Shown here: positions 54,580-63,595 of the stretch, piece after piece
Numbering within the stretch: position 1 is the first letter of the stretch
Layout: every line of letters begins with the position of its first letter
DNA from: Pseudomonas frederiksbergensis
GTDB taxonomy: Bacteria; Pseudomonadota; Gammaproteobacteria; Pseudomonadales; Pseudomonadaceae
Assembly: GCF_003732665.1 (NCBI RefSeq)
Contig: NZ_MOBP01000004.1
Coordinates: 124,001-188,000 of the forward strand
Direction of reading: 5' to 3'
DNA length: 64,000 bases
Made by a program: the position numbers and the translations under genes
The notes under the pieces: model-generated
The model's database searches: none
What the model was told of the DNA's origin: nothing
The model's input: only the letters and a program-made list of their open reading frames with translations

Positions 54580-54783
54580 CTGCGTAAACCTGTATCCCGG
54601 AGAAAAATGGCAGGAAATGGTCAACAGATGCTGACCCGAACGGCAACAATGCCGTTACCGCAGAATAGCCGTTGGGCACTACCCTGCGGGGTCGGTATGC
54701 TAGCATACGCACCCCGCTAAACACTCATTCCTGCGACGTGAAGCGTTCTCAGGATGACCATGAATTGTTCGAGAGTTCTGTCG

Positions 54784-56178
54784 ATGACCAATCCTGCCCT
54801 GATTGAAGAGCTGAAGACCCTGGTTGAGCCTGGCAAGGTCCTGACCGATGCCGACTCCCTCAATGCTTACGGTAAGGATTGGACCAAGCATTTCGCCCCG
54901 GCCCCCACGGCCATCGTGTTTCCCAAGACCACCGAACAGGTCCAGGCCATCGTGCGTTGGGCCAATGAGCGCAAGGTGGCGCTGGTGCCGTCCGGCGGTC
55001 GTACCGGGTTGTCCGCTGCAGCCGTGGCCGCGAATGGCGAAGTGGTTGTGTCGTTCGACTACATGAACCAGATCCTCGAAGTGAACCTCACCGACCGCAC
55101 CGCCGTTTGTCAGCCAGGCGTGGTCACCGAGCATCTGCAGAACGTCGCCGAAGAAAAAGGCCTGTACTACCCGGTGGACTTCGCTTCGGCGGGGTCGAGC
55201 CAGATTGGCGGCAATATCGGCACCAATGCCGGCGGGATCAAGGTGATTCGCTACGGCATGACCCGCAACTGGGTGGCTGGCATGAAAGTCGTCACTGGCA
55301 AGGGTGATCTGCTGGAGCTGAACCGCGACCTGATCAAGAACGCCACCGGTTACGACCTGCGTCAATTGTTCATCGGCGCAGAAGGCACCCTCGGTTTCGT
55401 GGTCGAAGCCACCATGCGTCTGGACCGGGCGCCGAAAAACCTCACCGCGATGGTGCTCGGCACCGCCGATTTCGATTCGATCATGCCGGTATTGCACGCG
55501 TTCCAGAGCAAACTCGACCTGACCGCGTTCGAATTCTTCTCCGACAAAGCCTTGGCAAAAGTCATGGGTCGCGGCGATGTCCCGGCGCCGTTCGAATCCG
55601 ATTGCCCGTTCTACGCACTGCTGGAATTCGAAGCGACCACCGAAGAAGTGGCTAACCACGCCCTGGAAACCTTCGAGCACTGCGTCGAGCAGGGCTGGGT
55701 GCTGGACGGCGTGATGAGCCAGAGCGAAACCCAGCTGCAAAACCTGTGGAAGCTGCGCGAATACATTTCCGAGACCATTTCCCACTGGACGCCGTACAAG
55801 AACGACATCTCGGTCACCGTGTCGAAAGTGCCGGCATTCCTGAAGGAAATCGACGCGATTGTCGGCGAACACTACCCAGACTTCGAAATCGTCTGGTTCG
55901 GCCACATCGGCGACGGCAACCTGCACTTGAACATCCTCAAGCCGGAAAACCTGAGCAAGGACGAGTTCTTTGCCAAATGCGCGACCGTCAACAAGTGGGT
56001 ATTTGAAACCGTCGAGAAGTACAACGGTTCGATTTCCGCCGAACACGGCGTGGGCATGACCAAACGTGACTACTTGACCTACAGCCGCTCGCCGGTTGAG
56101 ATCGAGTACATGAAAGCCGTGAAAGCGGTGTTCGACCCGAACGGCATCATGAACCCGGGCAAAATTTTCGCTGTTTGA
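54784..56178 (+). CDS. FAD-linked D-2-hydroxyglutarate dehydrogenase
   Basis: This 464-residue GlcD/D2HGDH-type flavoenzyme starts at ATG 54784 (MTNPALIEELKTLVEPGKVL) with GAGAG eight bases upstream; ATG 54760 is an alternative. The FAD domain (VALVPSGGRTGLSAAAVAAN; VDFASAGSSQIGGNIGTNAG) is followed by the cap with VWFGHIGDGNLHLNILKP and ISAEHGVGMTKR, which holds metal and substrate residues. In Pseudomonas the enzyme beside serA oxidises D-2-hydroxyglutarate made by SerA, keeping serine synthesis running. An FAH-family gene follows 22 bases later. Confidence 0.9.
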   Translation: MTNPALIEELKTLVEPGKVLTDADSLNAYGKDWTKHFAPAPTAIVFPKTTEQVQAIVRWANERKVALVPSGGRTGLSAAAVAANGEVVVSFDYMNQILEVNLTDRTAVCQPGVVTEHLQNVAEEKGLYYPVDFASAGSSQIGGNIGTNAGGIKVIRYGMTRNWVAGMKVVTGKGDLLELNRDLIKNATGYDLRQLFIGAEGTLGFVVEATMRLDRAPKNLTAMVLGTADFDSIMPVLHAFQSKLDLTAFEFFSDKALAKVMGRGDVPAPFESDCPFYALLEFEATTEEVANHALETFEHCVEQGWVLDGVMSQSETQLQNLWKLREYISETISHWTPYKNDISVTVSKVPAFLKEIDAIVGEHYPDFEIVWFGHIGDGNLHLNILKPENLSKDEFFAKCATVNKWVFETVEKYNGSISAEHGVGMTKRDYLTYSRSPVEIEYMKAVKAVFDPNGIMNPGKIFAV

Positions 56179-56200
56179 ATCAATGAAACAGGAGTCGGTA

Positions 56201-56866
56201 ATGAGCTATCAGCACCAGTATGTCGACGGTACGCGTATTCATTTTCCGCTGGGGAAAGTGGTGTGCATCGGCCGTAACTATGCCGAACACGCCAAGGAAC
56301 TGGACAACCCGGTCCCGACCGAGCCACTGCTGTTCATCAAACCGGGCAGTTGCGTGGTGCCGCTGGAAGGCGGTTTTGCCATTCCGACCGAGCGTGGCTC
56401 GGTGCACTACGAAGCGGAAATCGCCGTGTTGATCGGCAAGCCATTGTCGACCAAGCCGAGCCGTGAAGAAGTGCTCGACGCCATCTCCGGCTTCGCCCCG
56501 GCCCTGGACCTGACCCTGCGCGACAAACAGGCCGAGCTGAAATCCAAGGGCCTGCCGTGGGAAATCGCCAAGTCGTTCGATGGCGCGGCGGTGCTTGCGC
56601 CATTCGTGTCCGCCGGCACCTTCGCTGACCTGACCGACATCGGCATCCGCCTGACCATCAACGGCGACGTGCGCCAGGATGGCAACAGCAAGGACATGCT
56701 CAACCCGATCGTGCCGATGATCCAATACATGGCCGGCTGCTTCTCGCTGCAGGCCGGTGACGTGATCCTGACCGGCACGCCGGTAGGTGTTGGTCCGTTG
56801 AATGTCGGTGACGACATCGTGCTGGAATTGGTCGGCGCCAGCAGCTTCACCAGCAGCGTTCGCTGA
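56201..56866 (+). CDS. fumarylacetoacetate hydrolase-family protein (acylpyruvase type)
   Basis: This 221-residue FAH-fold hydrolase starts at ATG 56201 after AGGAG. Metal-site residues are clear: CIGRNYAEHAKELDNPVP, GSVHYEAEIAVLIG and FAPALDLTLRDKQAELKSKG, with LTGTPVGVGPL near the end. Small single-domain members cleave acylpyruvates or decarboxylate oxaloacetate. Closely placed after the D-2-hydroxyglutarate dehydrogenase gene, it may clear a related keto acid, but this is inference. Confidence 0.9.
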   Translation: MSYQHQYVDGTRIHFPLGKVVCIGRNYAEHAKELDNPVPTEPLLFIKPGSCVVPLEGGFAIPTERGSVHYEAEIAVLIGKPLSTKPSREEVLDAISGFAPALDLTLRDKQAELKSKGLPWEIAKSFDGAAVLAPFVSAGTFADLTDIGIRLTINGDVRQDGNSKDMLNPIVPMIQYMAGCFSLQAGDVILTGTPVGVGPLNVGDDIVLELVGASSFTSSVR

Positions 56867-56880
56867 TTCACGCATAACCC

Positions 56881-56970
56881 TGTGGGAGCGGGCTTGCTCG
56901 CGAAAGCGGTGTGTCATTCAACGACGATGTTGACTGATCCACCGCTTTCGCGAGCAAGCCCGCTCCCACA
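56881..56970. repeat. REPIN-type inverted repeat (gagcgggcttgctcgcgaa family)
   Basis: Exact 24-base arms at the ends of 56881-56970 extend inward (agcggtg / caccgct). It follows the FAH gene on the same strand as the next gene. Confidence 0.92.
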
Positions 56971-57133
56971 TTGGTTTTGTGATCCTGCCGACAAACTGCG
57001 TCAGTCTGCGATGGCTTTCCCGCCATTTCCCGTTTTTTTCACATCCTGTCTGGATAATTCCGCGGTGCCTGGCGTCTGAGTCGGCCCGTTTGTGCTATTA
57101 CCCTTAGCCTGAATTTCTGGAACGCATCCCCTG

Positions 57134-58063
57134 ATGGCAACGCAACCGCTCCCGACCTTGCAAACCTCCCGTCGTCCACGATTCCTCATGCGCTGGTATT
57201 ACTGGCTGTTGCTGGTTGTGGCGGTGATCTATGGCGTGGCTTTCGCACTGCATTGGGATGACCGCGCTGTGCATTGGATCAAGGAGAGTTTCGAAACCTC
57301 GGCCGAGCGCCAGCAAAGTGTCTGGCTGCCCGATTACCATGCGGTGATCGATGCCAAATTGTTGCCGGGCATGGAAAAGGACGAGGCCTCGGACCTGTCC
57401 TACGACCCGCAGACCAAAACCCTGTTCTCGGTCATGGGCAAGAACCCGTTCCTGGTCGAGCTGACCCTACAGGGCGATGTGTTGCGCAAAATGCCGATGG
57501 TGGGCTGGATCAATCCCGAAGGCGTGACGGTCATGGGCAATGGTCTGTTGGCTATCACCGATGAGCGTGAGCACATGCTGTCGATCATCAAGGTCGATGC
57601 CAATACCCGCGAACTGCACCGCGAAGACTTCCCGAAATACGACCTGGGCCCGTCGAAAGACCAGAACAAGGCTTTCGAAGCCATTGCCTGGGACCCGCGC
57701 AATCAGCAACTTTTGCTGGGTGAAGAGCGTCCGCCGGCGCTGTTCAGCTGGAAAAGCGATGGCAGCCAGGCCCTCAAGGGCGACAAGCAGAAACTCGCCA
57801 GTAACGAACTGGACATCCGCAACCTCTCGGCCCTGGCCATCGACCCGCGCACCGGTCACACCCTGGTGCTGTCCGCTGACTCGCACCTGCTGCTGGAGCT
57901 GGACGAAAAGGGCGAACAGGTCAGCTTCATGACCCTGCTGGGCGGCTTCAACGGCCTGAAGAAAACCATCCCCCGGGCCGAAGGCGTGACCATGGACGAG
58001 GCGGGCACGTTGTACATGGTCAGCGAGCCGAATCTGTTTTATCGCTTCGAAAAACAGAAATAG
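57134..58063 (+). CDS. SdiA-regulated-family (YjiK-like) beta-propeller protein, first copy
   Basis: This 309-residue protein has an N-terminal membrane anchor (MRWYYWLLLVVAVIYGVAFA, after a short basic lead). A propeller-like outer domain follows with repeated motifs ASDLSYDPQTKTLFSV, NPEGVTVMGNGLLAITDER, FEAIAWDPRNQQLLLGEER and AEGVTMDEAGTLYMVSEPNL. The pattern is that of SdiA-regulated proteins, probably exposed to the periplasm, function unknown. The next gene is a clear paralogue with the same domain order. Confidence 0.87.
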   Translation: MATQPLPTLQTSRRPRFLMRWYYWLLLVVAVIYGVAFALHWDDRAVHWIKESFETSAERQQSVWLPDYHAVIDAKLLPGMEKDEASDLSYDPQTKTLFSVMGKNPFLVELTLQGDVLRKMPMVGWINPEGVTVMGNGLLAITDEREHMLSIIKVDANTRELHREDFPKYDLGPSKDQNKAFEAIAWDPRNQQLLLGEERPPALFSWKSDGSQALKGDKQKLASNELDIRNLSALAIDPRTGHTLVLSADSHLLLELDEKGEQVSFMTLLGGFNGLKKTIPRAEGVTMDEAGTLYMVSEPNLFYRFEKQK

Positions 58064-58193
58064 CCTACAGAACAAGGCTGGTGTGCGGCCCCCGGTTGAG
58101 GTAAACCTGCGGGACCGCGGCCACTGGCCATTAAGTTTGGATTCAGTCAGCCGTGGTATTTCATCCGCCCGCCCTGATTTCGAGCTTGCCTGA

Positions 58194-59111
58194 ATGCGTC
58201 GACTTGCCCGCCCCAAACCCCTGATTTTGATCCTGTCGGTGATTGCGCTGATCGTGCTCGTCGCCGTCGGCCAGTACCTGCGCCTGTTCGAGCGCGCCTG
58301 GTTCAATCTGCACACCCTATGGCAGCCGACCCGGGAGCATTCCATCGGCCTGGATCAGTATCGGGTGGTGATCGAGGCGCAAGTGATCGATGGGCTGGAC
58401 GATGATGTTTCGGCGCTGACTTACGATCCGGTGCGCAAAAGCCTGTTCACCGTGACCAACAAAAACGCCGAACTGGTCGAGATGTCCCTCGACGGCAAGA
58501 TCCTGCGGCGGGTTTCGCTGATCGGTTTCGGCGATCCGGAGGCGGTGGAGTTCATCAGCGCTGATACCTATGTGGTCACCGATGAGCGCCAGCAGCGTTT
58601 GATCAAGATCCATCTGGAAAAGGACACCACGTTCCTCGACGCCGACGATGCCGAGCAGATGACCCTGGGCGTGCACATGAGCGGCAACAAGGGCTTTGAA
58701 GGGTTGGCGTATGACTCGGTGGGCAAGCGCCTGTTTGTCGCCAAGGAACGCGACCCGATGCTGATCTACGAAGTGCAGGGTTTCCCCCACTACAACCCGG
58801 AAAAATCCTACGCCGTGCACGTGGTCAACAATCCCAAGCGCGATGCCGGGATGTTTGTGCGCGACCTGTCGAGCCTGCAATACGACGAACGCAGCGGCCA
58901 CTTGATGGCGCTGTCCGATGAGTCGCGATTGATAATCGAGCTGGATGTGGATGGACGACCGCTGAGCACGATGTCATTGAACGGTGGGCGTCAGGGCCTG
59001 AAAAAGACCGTGCCGCAAGCAGAGGGAATCGCAATGGACGACGACGGTACGTTGTACCTCGTCAGTGAGCCGAACCTGTTCTACACCTTCAAAAAACCTG
59101 CACAAAACTAA
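58194..59111 (+). CDS. SdiA-regulated-family (YjiK-like) beta-propeller protein, second copy
   Basis: This 305-residue paralogue of the preceding protein has anchor LILILSVIALIVLVAVGQYL. Propeller motifs are VSALTYDPVRKSLFTVTNKN, DPEAVEFISADTYVVTDERQ, FEGLAYDSVGKRLFVAKERD and AEGIAMDDDGTLYLVSEPNL. Gap to the first copy is 130 bases without a terminator, so they may be co-transcribed. The copies differ widely except at these motifs, so the duplication is old. Confidence 0.87.
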   Translation: MRRLARPKPLILILSVIALIVLVAVGQYLRLFERAWFNLHTLWQPTREHSIGLDQYRVVIEAQVIDGLDDDVSALTYDPVRKSLFTVTNKNAELVEMSLDGKILRRVSLIGFGDPEAVEFISADTYVVTDERQQRLIKIHLEKDTTFLDADDAEQMTLGVHMSGNKGFEGLAYDSVGKRLFVAKERDPMLIYEVQGFPHYNPEKSYAVHVVNNPKRDAGMFVRDLSSLQYDERSGHLMALSDESRLIIELDVDGRPLSTMSLNGGRQGLKKTVPQAEGIAMDDDGTLYLVSEPNLFYTFKKPAQN

Positions 59112-59130
59112 CCAGCACCCCAAAAACAAC

Positions 59131-59220
59131 TGTGGGAGCGGGCTTGCTCGCGAATGCGGTGTGTCAATCAACGAGGATGTTGGCTGATCCACCGCATTCG
59201 CGAGCAAGCCCGCTCCCACA
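59131..59220. repeat. REPIN-type inverted repeat (gagcgggcttgctcgcgaa family)
   Basis: Exact arms at the ends of 59131-59220; interior closely resembles the 56881 element. It lies between the convergent ends of the second SdiA-regulated gene and rpiA. Confidence 0.93.
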
Positions 59221-59239
59221 GGTTTATCTGCGTTGCGGA

Positions 59240-59914
59240 TTACTCTGCGCGCAGGGTTTTCACGCCTTCGCTGGTGCCCAGCAACAACAAATCCGCCGGA
59301 CGCGCCGCGAACAAGCCGTTGGTGACCACGCCGACGATCGCGTTGATTTGCGTCTCCAGCTCCACCGGGTTGGTGATCTGCATGTTGAACACGTCGAGGA
59401 TGATGTTGCCGTTGTCGGTCAGCACGCCTTCACGGTAAACCGGGTCGCCGCCGAGTTTCACCAGTTCGCGGGCCACGTGGCTGCGGGCCATCGGGATCAC
59501 TTCCACCGGCAGCGGGAACGCACCGAGCACCGGCACCAGTTTGCTGCCGTCGGCGATGCAGATGAAGGTCTTGGCCACAGCCGCGACGATCTTCTCGCGG
59601 GTCAGGGCCGCGCCGCCGCCCTTGATCAGGTTCAGGTGCTCGTCGCTTTCGTCGGCGCCGTCGACGTAGAACTCCAGGTCGCTGACCGTGTTCAGCTCAT
59701 ACACCGGAATCCCGTGGCCCTTGAGGCGGGCGGCGGTGGCTTCGGAACTGGCGACCGCGCCATCGAATGCGCCCTTGTGCTTGGCCAGTGCATCGATGAA
59801 GCAGTTGGCGGTGGAGCCGGTGCCGACGCCGACGACGCTCTTGTCGTCGAGTTTCGGAAGGATGAAGTCGACGGCGGCCTGGGCCACTGCCTGTTTGAGT
59901 TGATCCTGGGTCAT
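59240..59914 (-). CDS. rpiA: ribose-5-phosphate isomerase A
   Basis: This 224-residue enzyme interconverts ribose-5-phosphate and ribulose-5-phosphate in the pentose phosphate pathway. Landmarks are the phosphate loop [37 protein letters not shown] (catalytic Asp region and Lys-Gly-Gly-Gly) and the C-terminal DGNIIL-like [14 protein letters not shown]. Start ATG 59914. It diverges from ilvA across a 314-base gap holding a REPIN. Confidence 0.96.
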   Translation of the reverse strand: MTQDQLKQAVAQAAVDFILPKLDDKSVVGVGTGSTANCFIDALAKHKGAFDGAVASSEATAARLKGHGIPVYELNTVSDLEFYVDGADESDEHLNLIKGGGAALTREKIVAAVAKTFICIADGSKLVPVLGAFPLPVEVIPMARSHVARELVKLGGDPVYREGVLTDNGNIILDVFNMQITNPVELETQINAIVGVVTNGLFAARPADLLLLGTSEGVKTLRAE

Positions 59915-60045
59915 GCGGGCTCCGAAGCGGGCGAGGGGAGAACGGAAAGGCCGGCATTATAGGCTTCGGGGCGGGGAAGGTCATTGGCCGATTGGCAGGC
60001 AGTGACCGTTACCTGGAACCCATAACCCTAACCGCGACCCTTACC

Positions 60046-60137
60046 TGTAGGAGCGAGGCTTGCCCGCGAAGGGGCCGTTACAGGCAGCATAAATGTTGGC
60101 AGTAAGATCGCATTCGCGGGCAAGCCTCGCTCCTACA
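60046..60137. repeat. REPIN-type inverted repeat in divergent rpiA-ilvA gap
   Basis: Arms 60046-60070 and 60113-60137 (gaggcttgcccgcgaa family) are inverted copies. The rest of the 314-base rpiA-ilvA gap shows only a near-tandem of ataaccctaaccgcgaccct-like DNA around 60021-60045 and presumed promoters. Confidence 0.9.
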
Positions 60138-60228
60138 AGTCCTAAAACCACCTGTTTAGTGTGGTCGCTCAGGCAAAAGCCGGGTTAGACTCCTTGACCC
60201 TGCCCAACCCGCTCAGTGATGCTTTCCG

Positions 60229-61743
60229 ATGCTCGAACAGTACGTCAAGAAGATCCTCACCTCGCGCGTTTATGACGTTGCCGTAGAAACCCCATTGCAG
60301 ACTGCTCGCCAGCTCTCCGAGCGGCTGGGCAACAGTATTTGGCTCAAGCGCGAAGACTTGCAGCCCGTGTTCTCGTTCAAGATTCGTGGCGCTTACAACA
60401 AGCTGACTCAGTTGAGCGACGAAGAACGCGCACGCGGCGTGGTCACGGCATCGGCGGGCAACCATGCCCAAGGCCTGGCCCTGGCGGCCAAGGTGTTGGG
60501 GGTTAAAGCGACCATCGTCATGCCCAAGACCACCCCGGAAATCAAAGTCGAAGGCGTGCGTTCCCGTGGCGGCAAAGTGGTGCTGCACGGCGATTCGTTC
60601 CCGGAAGCCCTGGCCTACTCGCTGAAACTGGTCGACGAAAAAGGCTACGTCTACATCCACCCCTACGACGATCCCCACACCATTGCCGGGCAGGGCACGG
60701 TGGCGATGGAGATTCTGCGCCAGCACCCGGGCCGTCTCGACGCGATTTTCGTCCCGGTGGGCGGCGGCGGCCTGATCGCCGGCATCGCCGCTTACGTGAA
60801 ATACCTGCGCCCGGAAATCAAGATCATCGGCGTCGAACCGGACGACTCCAACTGCCTGCAAGCCGCCATGGCCGCCGGCGAACGGGTGATTCTGCCGACC
60901 GTGGGCATCTTTGCCGACGGCGTGGCCGTGGCGCAGATCGGCCAGCACACCTTCGATATCTGCAAAGACTACGTCGATGAAGTGATCACCGTCAGCACCG
61001 ATGAAATCTGCGCGGCGATCAAGGACATCTACGACGATACCCGCTCGATCACCGAACCTGCCGGCGCCCTGGGCGTGGCCGGGATCAAGAAGTACGTCGA
61101 GCAGCGTGGCGTCACCGGGCACACCTTCGTGGCCATCGACTCCGGCGCCAACGTCAACTTCGACCGCCTGCGCCACGTCGCCGAGCGCGCCGAACTGGGC
61201 GAGGGCCGCGAAGCCATCATCGCTGTGACCATCCCCGAGAAGCCGGGCAGCTTCAAGGCGTTCTGCGAAGCCGTCGGCAAACGCCAGATCACCGAATTCA
61301 ACTACCGCTACAACACCGGCAGCGAAGCGCACATCTTCGTCGGCGTGCAGACGCACCCGGACAACGACCCGCGCAGTGCGCTGATCGCCAGCCTCAGCGA
61401 GCAGGGTTTCCCGGTGCTGGACCTGACCGACAACGAATTGGCCAAGCTGCACATCCGCCATATGGTCGGTGGCCGCGCAGCTCAGGTCGTCGATGAAGTG
61501 ATCCTGCGCTTCGAATTCCCGGAGCGTCCGGGAGCGCTGTTCAACTTCCTCAACAAACTCGGCGGGCGCTGGAACATCTCGATGTTCCACTACCGCAACC
61601 ATGGCGCGGCGGATGGTCGGGTAGTCGCCGGCCTGCAAGTGCCCCACGACGAACGTCATCTGGTGCCCGCAGCGCTGGAAGAAATCGGCTACCCGTACTG
61701 GGATGAAAGCGACAACCCGGCCTATAAGCTGTTTCTTGGCTGA
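60229..61743 (+). CDS. ilvA: biosynthetic threonine ammonia-lyase (threonine dehydratase)
   Basis: This 504-residue PLP enzyme converts threonine to 2-oxobutanoate, first step of isoleucine synthesis. Lys51 in PVFSFKIRGAYNK binds PLP, and VPVGGGGLIAGIA is the phosphate loop. Two C-terminal ACT-like regulatory domains (about residues 325-415 and 420-504) provide isoleucine/valine control. Length matches the allosteric long form. A DUF2269 gene follows 39 bases downstream. Confidence 0.96.
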   Translation: MLEQYVKKILTSRVYDVAVETPLQTARQLSERLGNSIWLKREDLQPVFSFKIRGAYNKLTQLSDEERARGVVTASAGNHAQGLALAAKVLGVKATIVMPKTTPEIKVEGVRSRGGKVVLHGDSFPEALAYSLKLVDEKGYVYIHPYDDPHTIAGQGTVAMEILRQHPGRLDAIFVPVGGGGLIAGIAAYVKYLRPEIKIIGVEPDDSNCLQAAMAAGERVILPTVGIFADGVAVAQIGQHTFDICKDYVDEVITVSTDEICAAIKDIYDDTRSITEPAGALGVAGIKKYVEQRGVTGHTFVAIDSGANVNFDRLRHVAERAELGEGREAIIAVTIPEKPGSFKAFCEAVGKRQITEFNYRYNTGSEAHIFVGVQTHPDNDPRSALIASLSEQGFPVLDLTDNELAKLHIRHMVGGRAAQVVDEVILRFEFPERPGALFNFLNKLGGRWNISMFHYRNHGAADGRVVAGLQVPHDERHLVPAALEEIGYPYWDESDNPAYKLFLG

Positions 61744-61782
61744 GGGGCTACGCTGATGGGCAATTCATAAGGAAATCGAACC

Positions 61783-62208
61783 ATGGAGACATTAGCTGCC
61801 CTGAAAATGGCGCACACCGCGGCGACGGCAATATTGTTGGGCTGTGCGCTGGGCCTTGGGATATGGGTCTGGCAAACGCGGCGCAGTGGCGACGCAACTG
61901 CTGCGGCCCGCACGCTGCAGCGGCCACGGGTGTTCGTCTGGCTGCTGATGGGCCTGGCGTTGCTGAGCATGCCGTTCACCGGTTGGTGGATGGTGCATCT
62001 GGTGGGCTGGCCGCTGGGGCAGACCTGGATTCTGGCGTCGAGCGTGCTCTACACCGTGGCGGCGCTGGCGTGGTTCTGGCTGCTGGTGCGCCTCAACAAG
62101 CTGCGCACGGCGCCGGGTGGCGCGGGTAGATTTACCTTTGCCTTGGCGTTGTTCAGTTTTGTCTGCTTGATCGCGATTGCGGGGTTGATGGGCGCCAAGC
62201 CGGTTTGA
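61783..62208 (+). CDS. DUF2269-like integral membrane protein
   Basis: This 141-residue protein has four predicted membrane segments: MAHTAATAILLGCALGLGIW, VFVWLLMGLALLSMPFTGWW, WILASSVLYTVAALAWFWLL and FALALFSFVCLIAIAGLMGA. The second to fourth follow the DUF2269 pattern. A GGAAATCGAACC site precedes ATG 61783. It may be read from the ilvA transcript, but no functional link is known. Confidence 0.78.
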   Translation: METLAALKMAHTAATAILLGCALGLGIWVWQTRRSGDATAAARTLQRPRVFVWLLMGLALLSMPFTGWWMVHLVGWPLGQTWILASSVLYTVAALAWFWLLVRLNKLRTAPGGAGRFTFALALFSFVCLIAIAGLMGAKPV

Positions 62209-62212
62209 CCCG

Positions 62213-62288
62213 AAAAGATCGCAGCCTTCGGCAGCTCCTACAGGGTTATGCGTACACCCGTAGGAGCTGCCGAAGGCTGCGATCTTTT
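62213..62288. repeat. inverted repeat (taggagctgccgaaggctgc family)
   Basis: Exact 29-base arms, 62213-62241 and 62260-62288, in the opposite arm order from the 19065 element. It lies between the convergent DUF2269 and HAD genes and starts 4 bases after the former's stop, so it may serve as a transcript end structure. Confidence 0.92.
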
Positions 62289-62293
62289 GATCT

Positions 62294-62950
62294 TCAGTCG
62301 CGCAACGACATCACCGGCCAACCACGCTTCTCAGCCTCGGCCCGCAAATTAGGATCTGGATCAACCGCCACCGGATGCGTCACCTGCTCCAGCAACGGCA
62401 AATCATTCATCGAATCGCTGTAGAAATAGCTGTCTTCCAGCGAGTGACCCGTCTCCTCCAGCCAACGATTCAACCGCGTGACCTTGCCTTCACGGAAGCA
62501 TGGGATGTCGGTGCTGCGCCCGCTGTAGCGCCCATCGATCACCTCGCATTCGGTGGCGATCAGCGTCTCGACGCCCAGGCGTTGGGCAATCGGCCCAGTG
62601 ACGAAACGGTTGGTGGCGGTGATTATCACCAGTTTGTCGCCAGCGTCGCGGTGTTTGGCCAGCAGTTCCAGGGCCTTGGGCAGCACGATCGGTTCGATGC
62701 AGTCGCGCATGTAGTCCAGATGCCATTGATCCAGGGTGGCCATCTCGGTGCGGCCGAGGATTTCCAGGCAGAAATTCAGGTATTCGGCGTTATCGAGCTT
62801 GCCGGCCAGGTAGTCCTGATAGAACTCATCGTTGCGTGCCTTGTACGTCACGGCGTCGAGAAAGCCGCGTTCGCACAGGTAATCGCCCCAGGCGTGGTCG
62901 CTGTCGCCGCCCAAAAGCGTGTTGTCCAAGTCGAATAAAGCCAGCCGCAT
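62294..62950 (-). CDS. HAD-superfamily phosphatase (subfamily IB)
   Basis: This 218-residue phosphatase has the nucleophile motif [20 protein letters not shown] (DLDNT), motif [12 protein letters not shown], and motif [17 protein letters not shown]. The size and helical cap between residues 20 and 90 fit HAD-IB, the group of phosphoserine phosphatase and CicA-like enzymes. Substrate not determined. ATG 62950 diverges from rppH. Confidence 0.9.
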   Translation of the reverse strand: MRLALFDLDNTLLGGDSDHAWGDYLCERGFLDAVTYKARNDEFYQDYLAGKLDNAEYLNFCLEILGRTEMATLDQWHLDYMRDCIEPIVLPKALELLAKHRDAGDKLVIITATNRFVTGPIAQRLGVETLIATECEVIDGRYSGRSTDIPCFREGKVTRLNRWLEETGHSLEDSYFYSDSMNDLPLLEQVTHPVAVDPDPNLRAEAEKRGWPVMSLRD

Positions 62951-63093
62951 TGCAGTTACTCGCTGAAAAGTCTGTAGAAAGGCGTCCAGAATACGTACTT
63001 TTCACAAGAGTGCACATAAGGTAGGCCGGCTCGTTGCTGCGCTCACAACCTTTGTGGAACAATGCGGCGACATGCGTTTGCGAGGTTGTTGCC

Positions 63094-63573
63094 GTGATCG
63101 ACCCCGATGGTTTCCGCCCCAATGTCGGGATCATTCTCACGAATGATGCCGGCCAGGTGCTATGGGCTCGCCGTATCAATCAAGATGCCTGGCAGTTTCC
63201 ACAGGGAGGGATCAACCCCCAGGAGACGCCGGAAGACGCCTTGTACCGCGAGTTGAACGAAGAAGTCGGCCTGGAGCGCGAAGATGTTGAAATTCTCGCC
63301 TGCACCCGGGGCTGGTTGCGCTATCGTTTGCCGCAACGTCTGGTCCGTACCCACAGCCAACCGCTGTGCATCGGCCAGAAACAGAAATGGTTTCTCCTGC
63401 GCCTGATCTCCAACGAGCAGCGGGTGCGGATGGATTTGACCGGTAAACCGGAATTCGATGGCTGGCGCTGGGTCAGTTATTGGTATCCGTTGGGCCAGGT
63501 GGTGACATTCAAGCGCGAGGTGTATCGACGCGCTCTCAAAGAGCTTGCCCCGCGCCTTTTAGCGCGCGACTGA
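63094..63573 (+). CDS. rppH: RNA 5'-pyrophosphohydrolase
   Basis: This 159-residue Nudix enzyme removes pyrophosphate from mRNA 5' ends and so starts decay. The Nudix box [20 protein letters not shown] (then VGL) is complete. GTG 63094 is the start (protein begins [19 protein letters not shown]), with CGAGG upstream; the ATG-like frame start at 63034 would add 20 residues not seen in the family. ptsP follows after 22 bases, an arrangement usual in gamma-proteobacteria. Confidence 0.95.
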   Translation: MIDPDGFRPNVGIILTNDAGQVLWARRINQDAWQFPQGGINPQETPEDALYRELNEEVGLEREDVEILACTRGWLRYRLPQRLVRTHSQPLCIGQKQKWFLLRLISNEQRVRMDLTGKPEFDGWRWVSYWYPLGQVVTFKREVYRRALKELAPRLLARD

Positions 63574-63595
63574 CGACGGAGTTCGACCCCGAGCC

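Noticed and set aside
54754..54783. Upstream start for the D-2-hydroxyglutarate dehydrogenase (MTMNCSRVLS)
   Set aside because: The extra residues do not fit the family N-terminus, and ATG 54784 has a suitable GAGAG site; kept only as an alternative.
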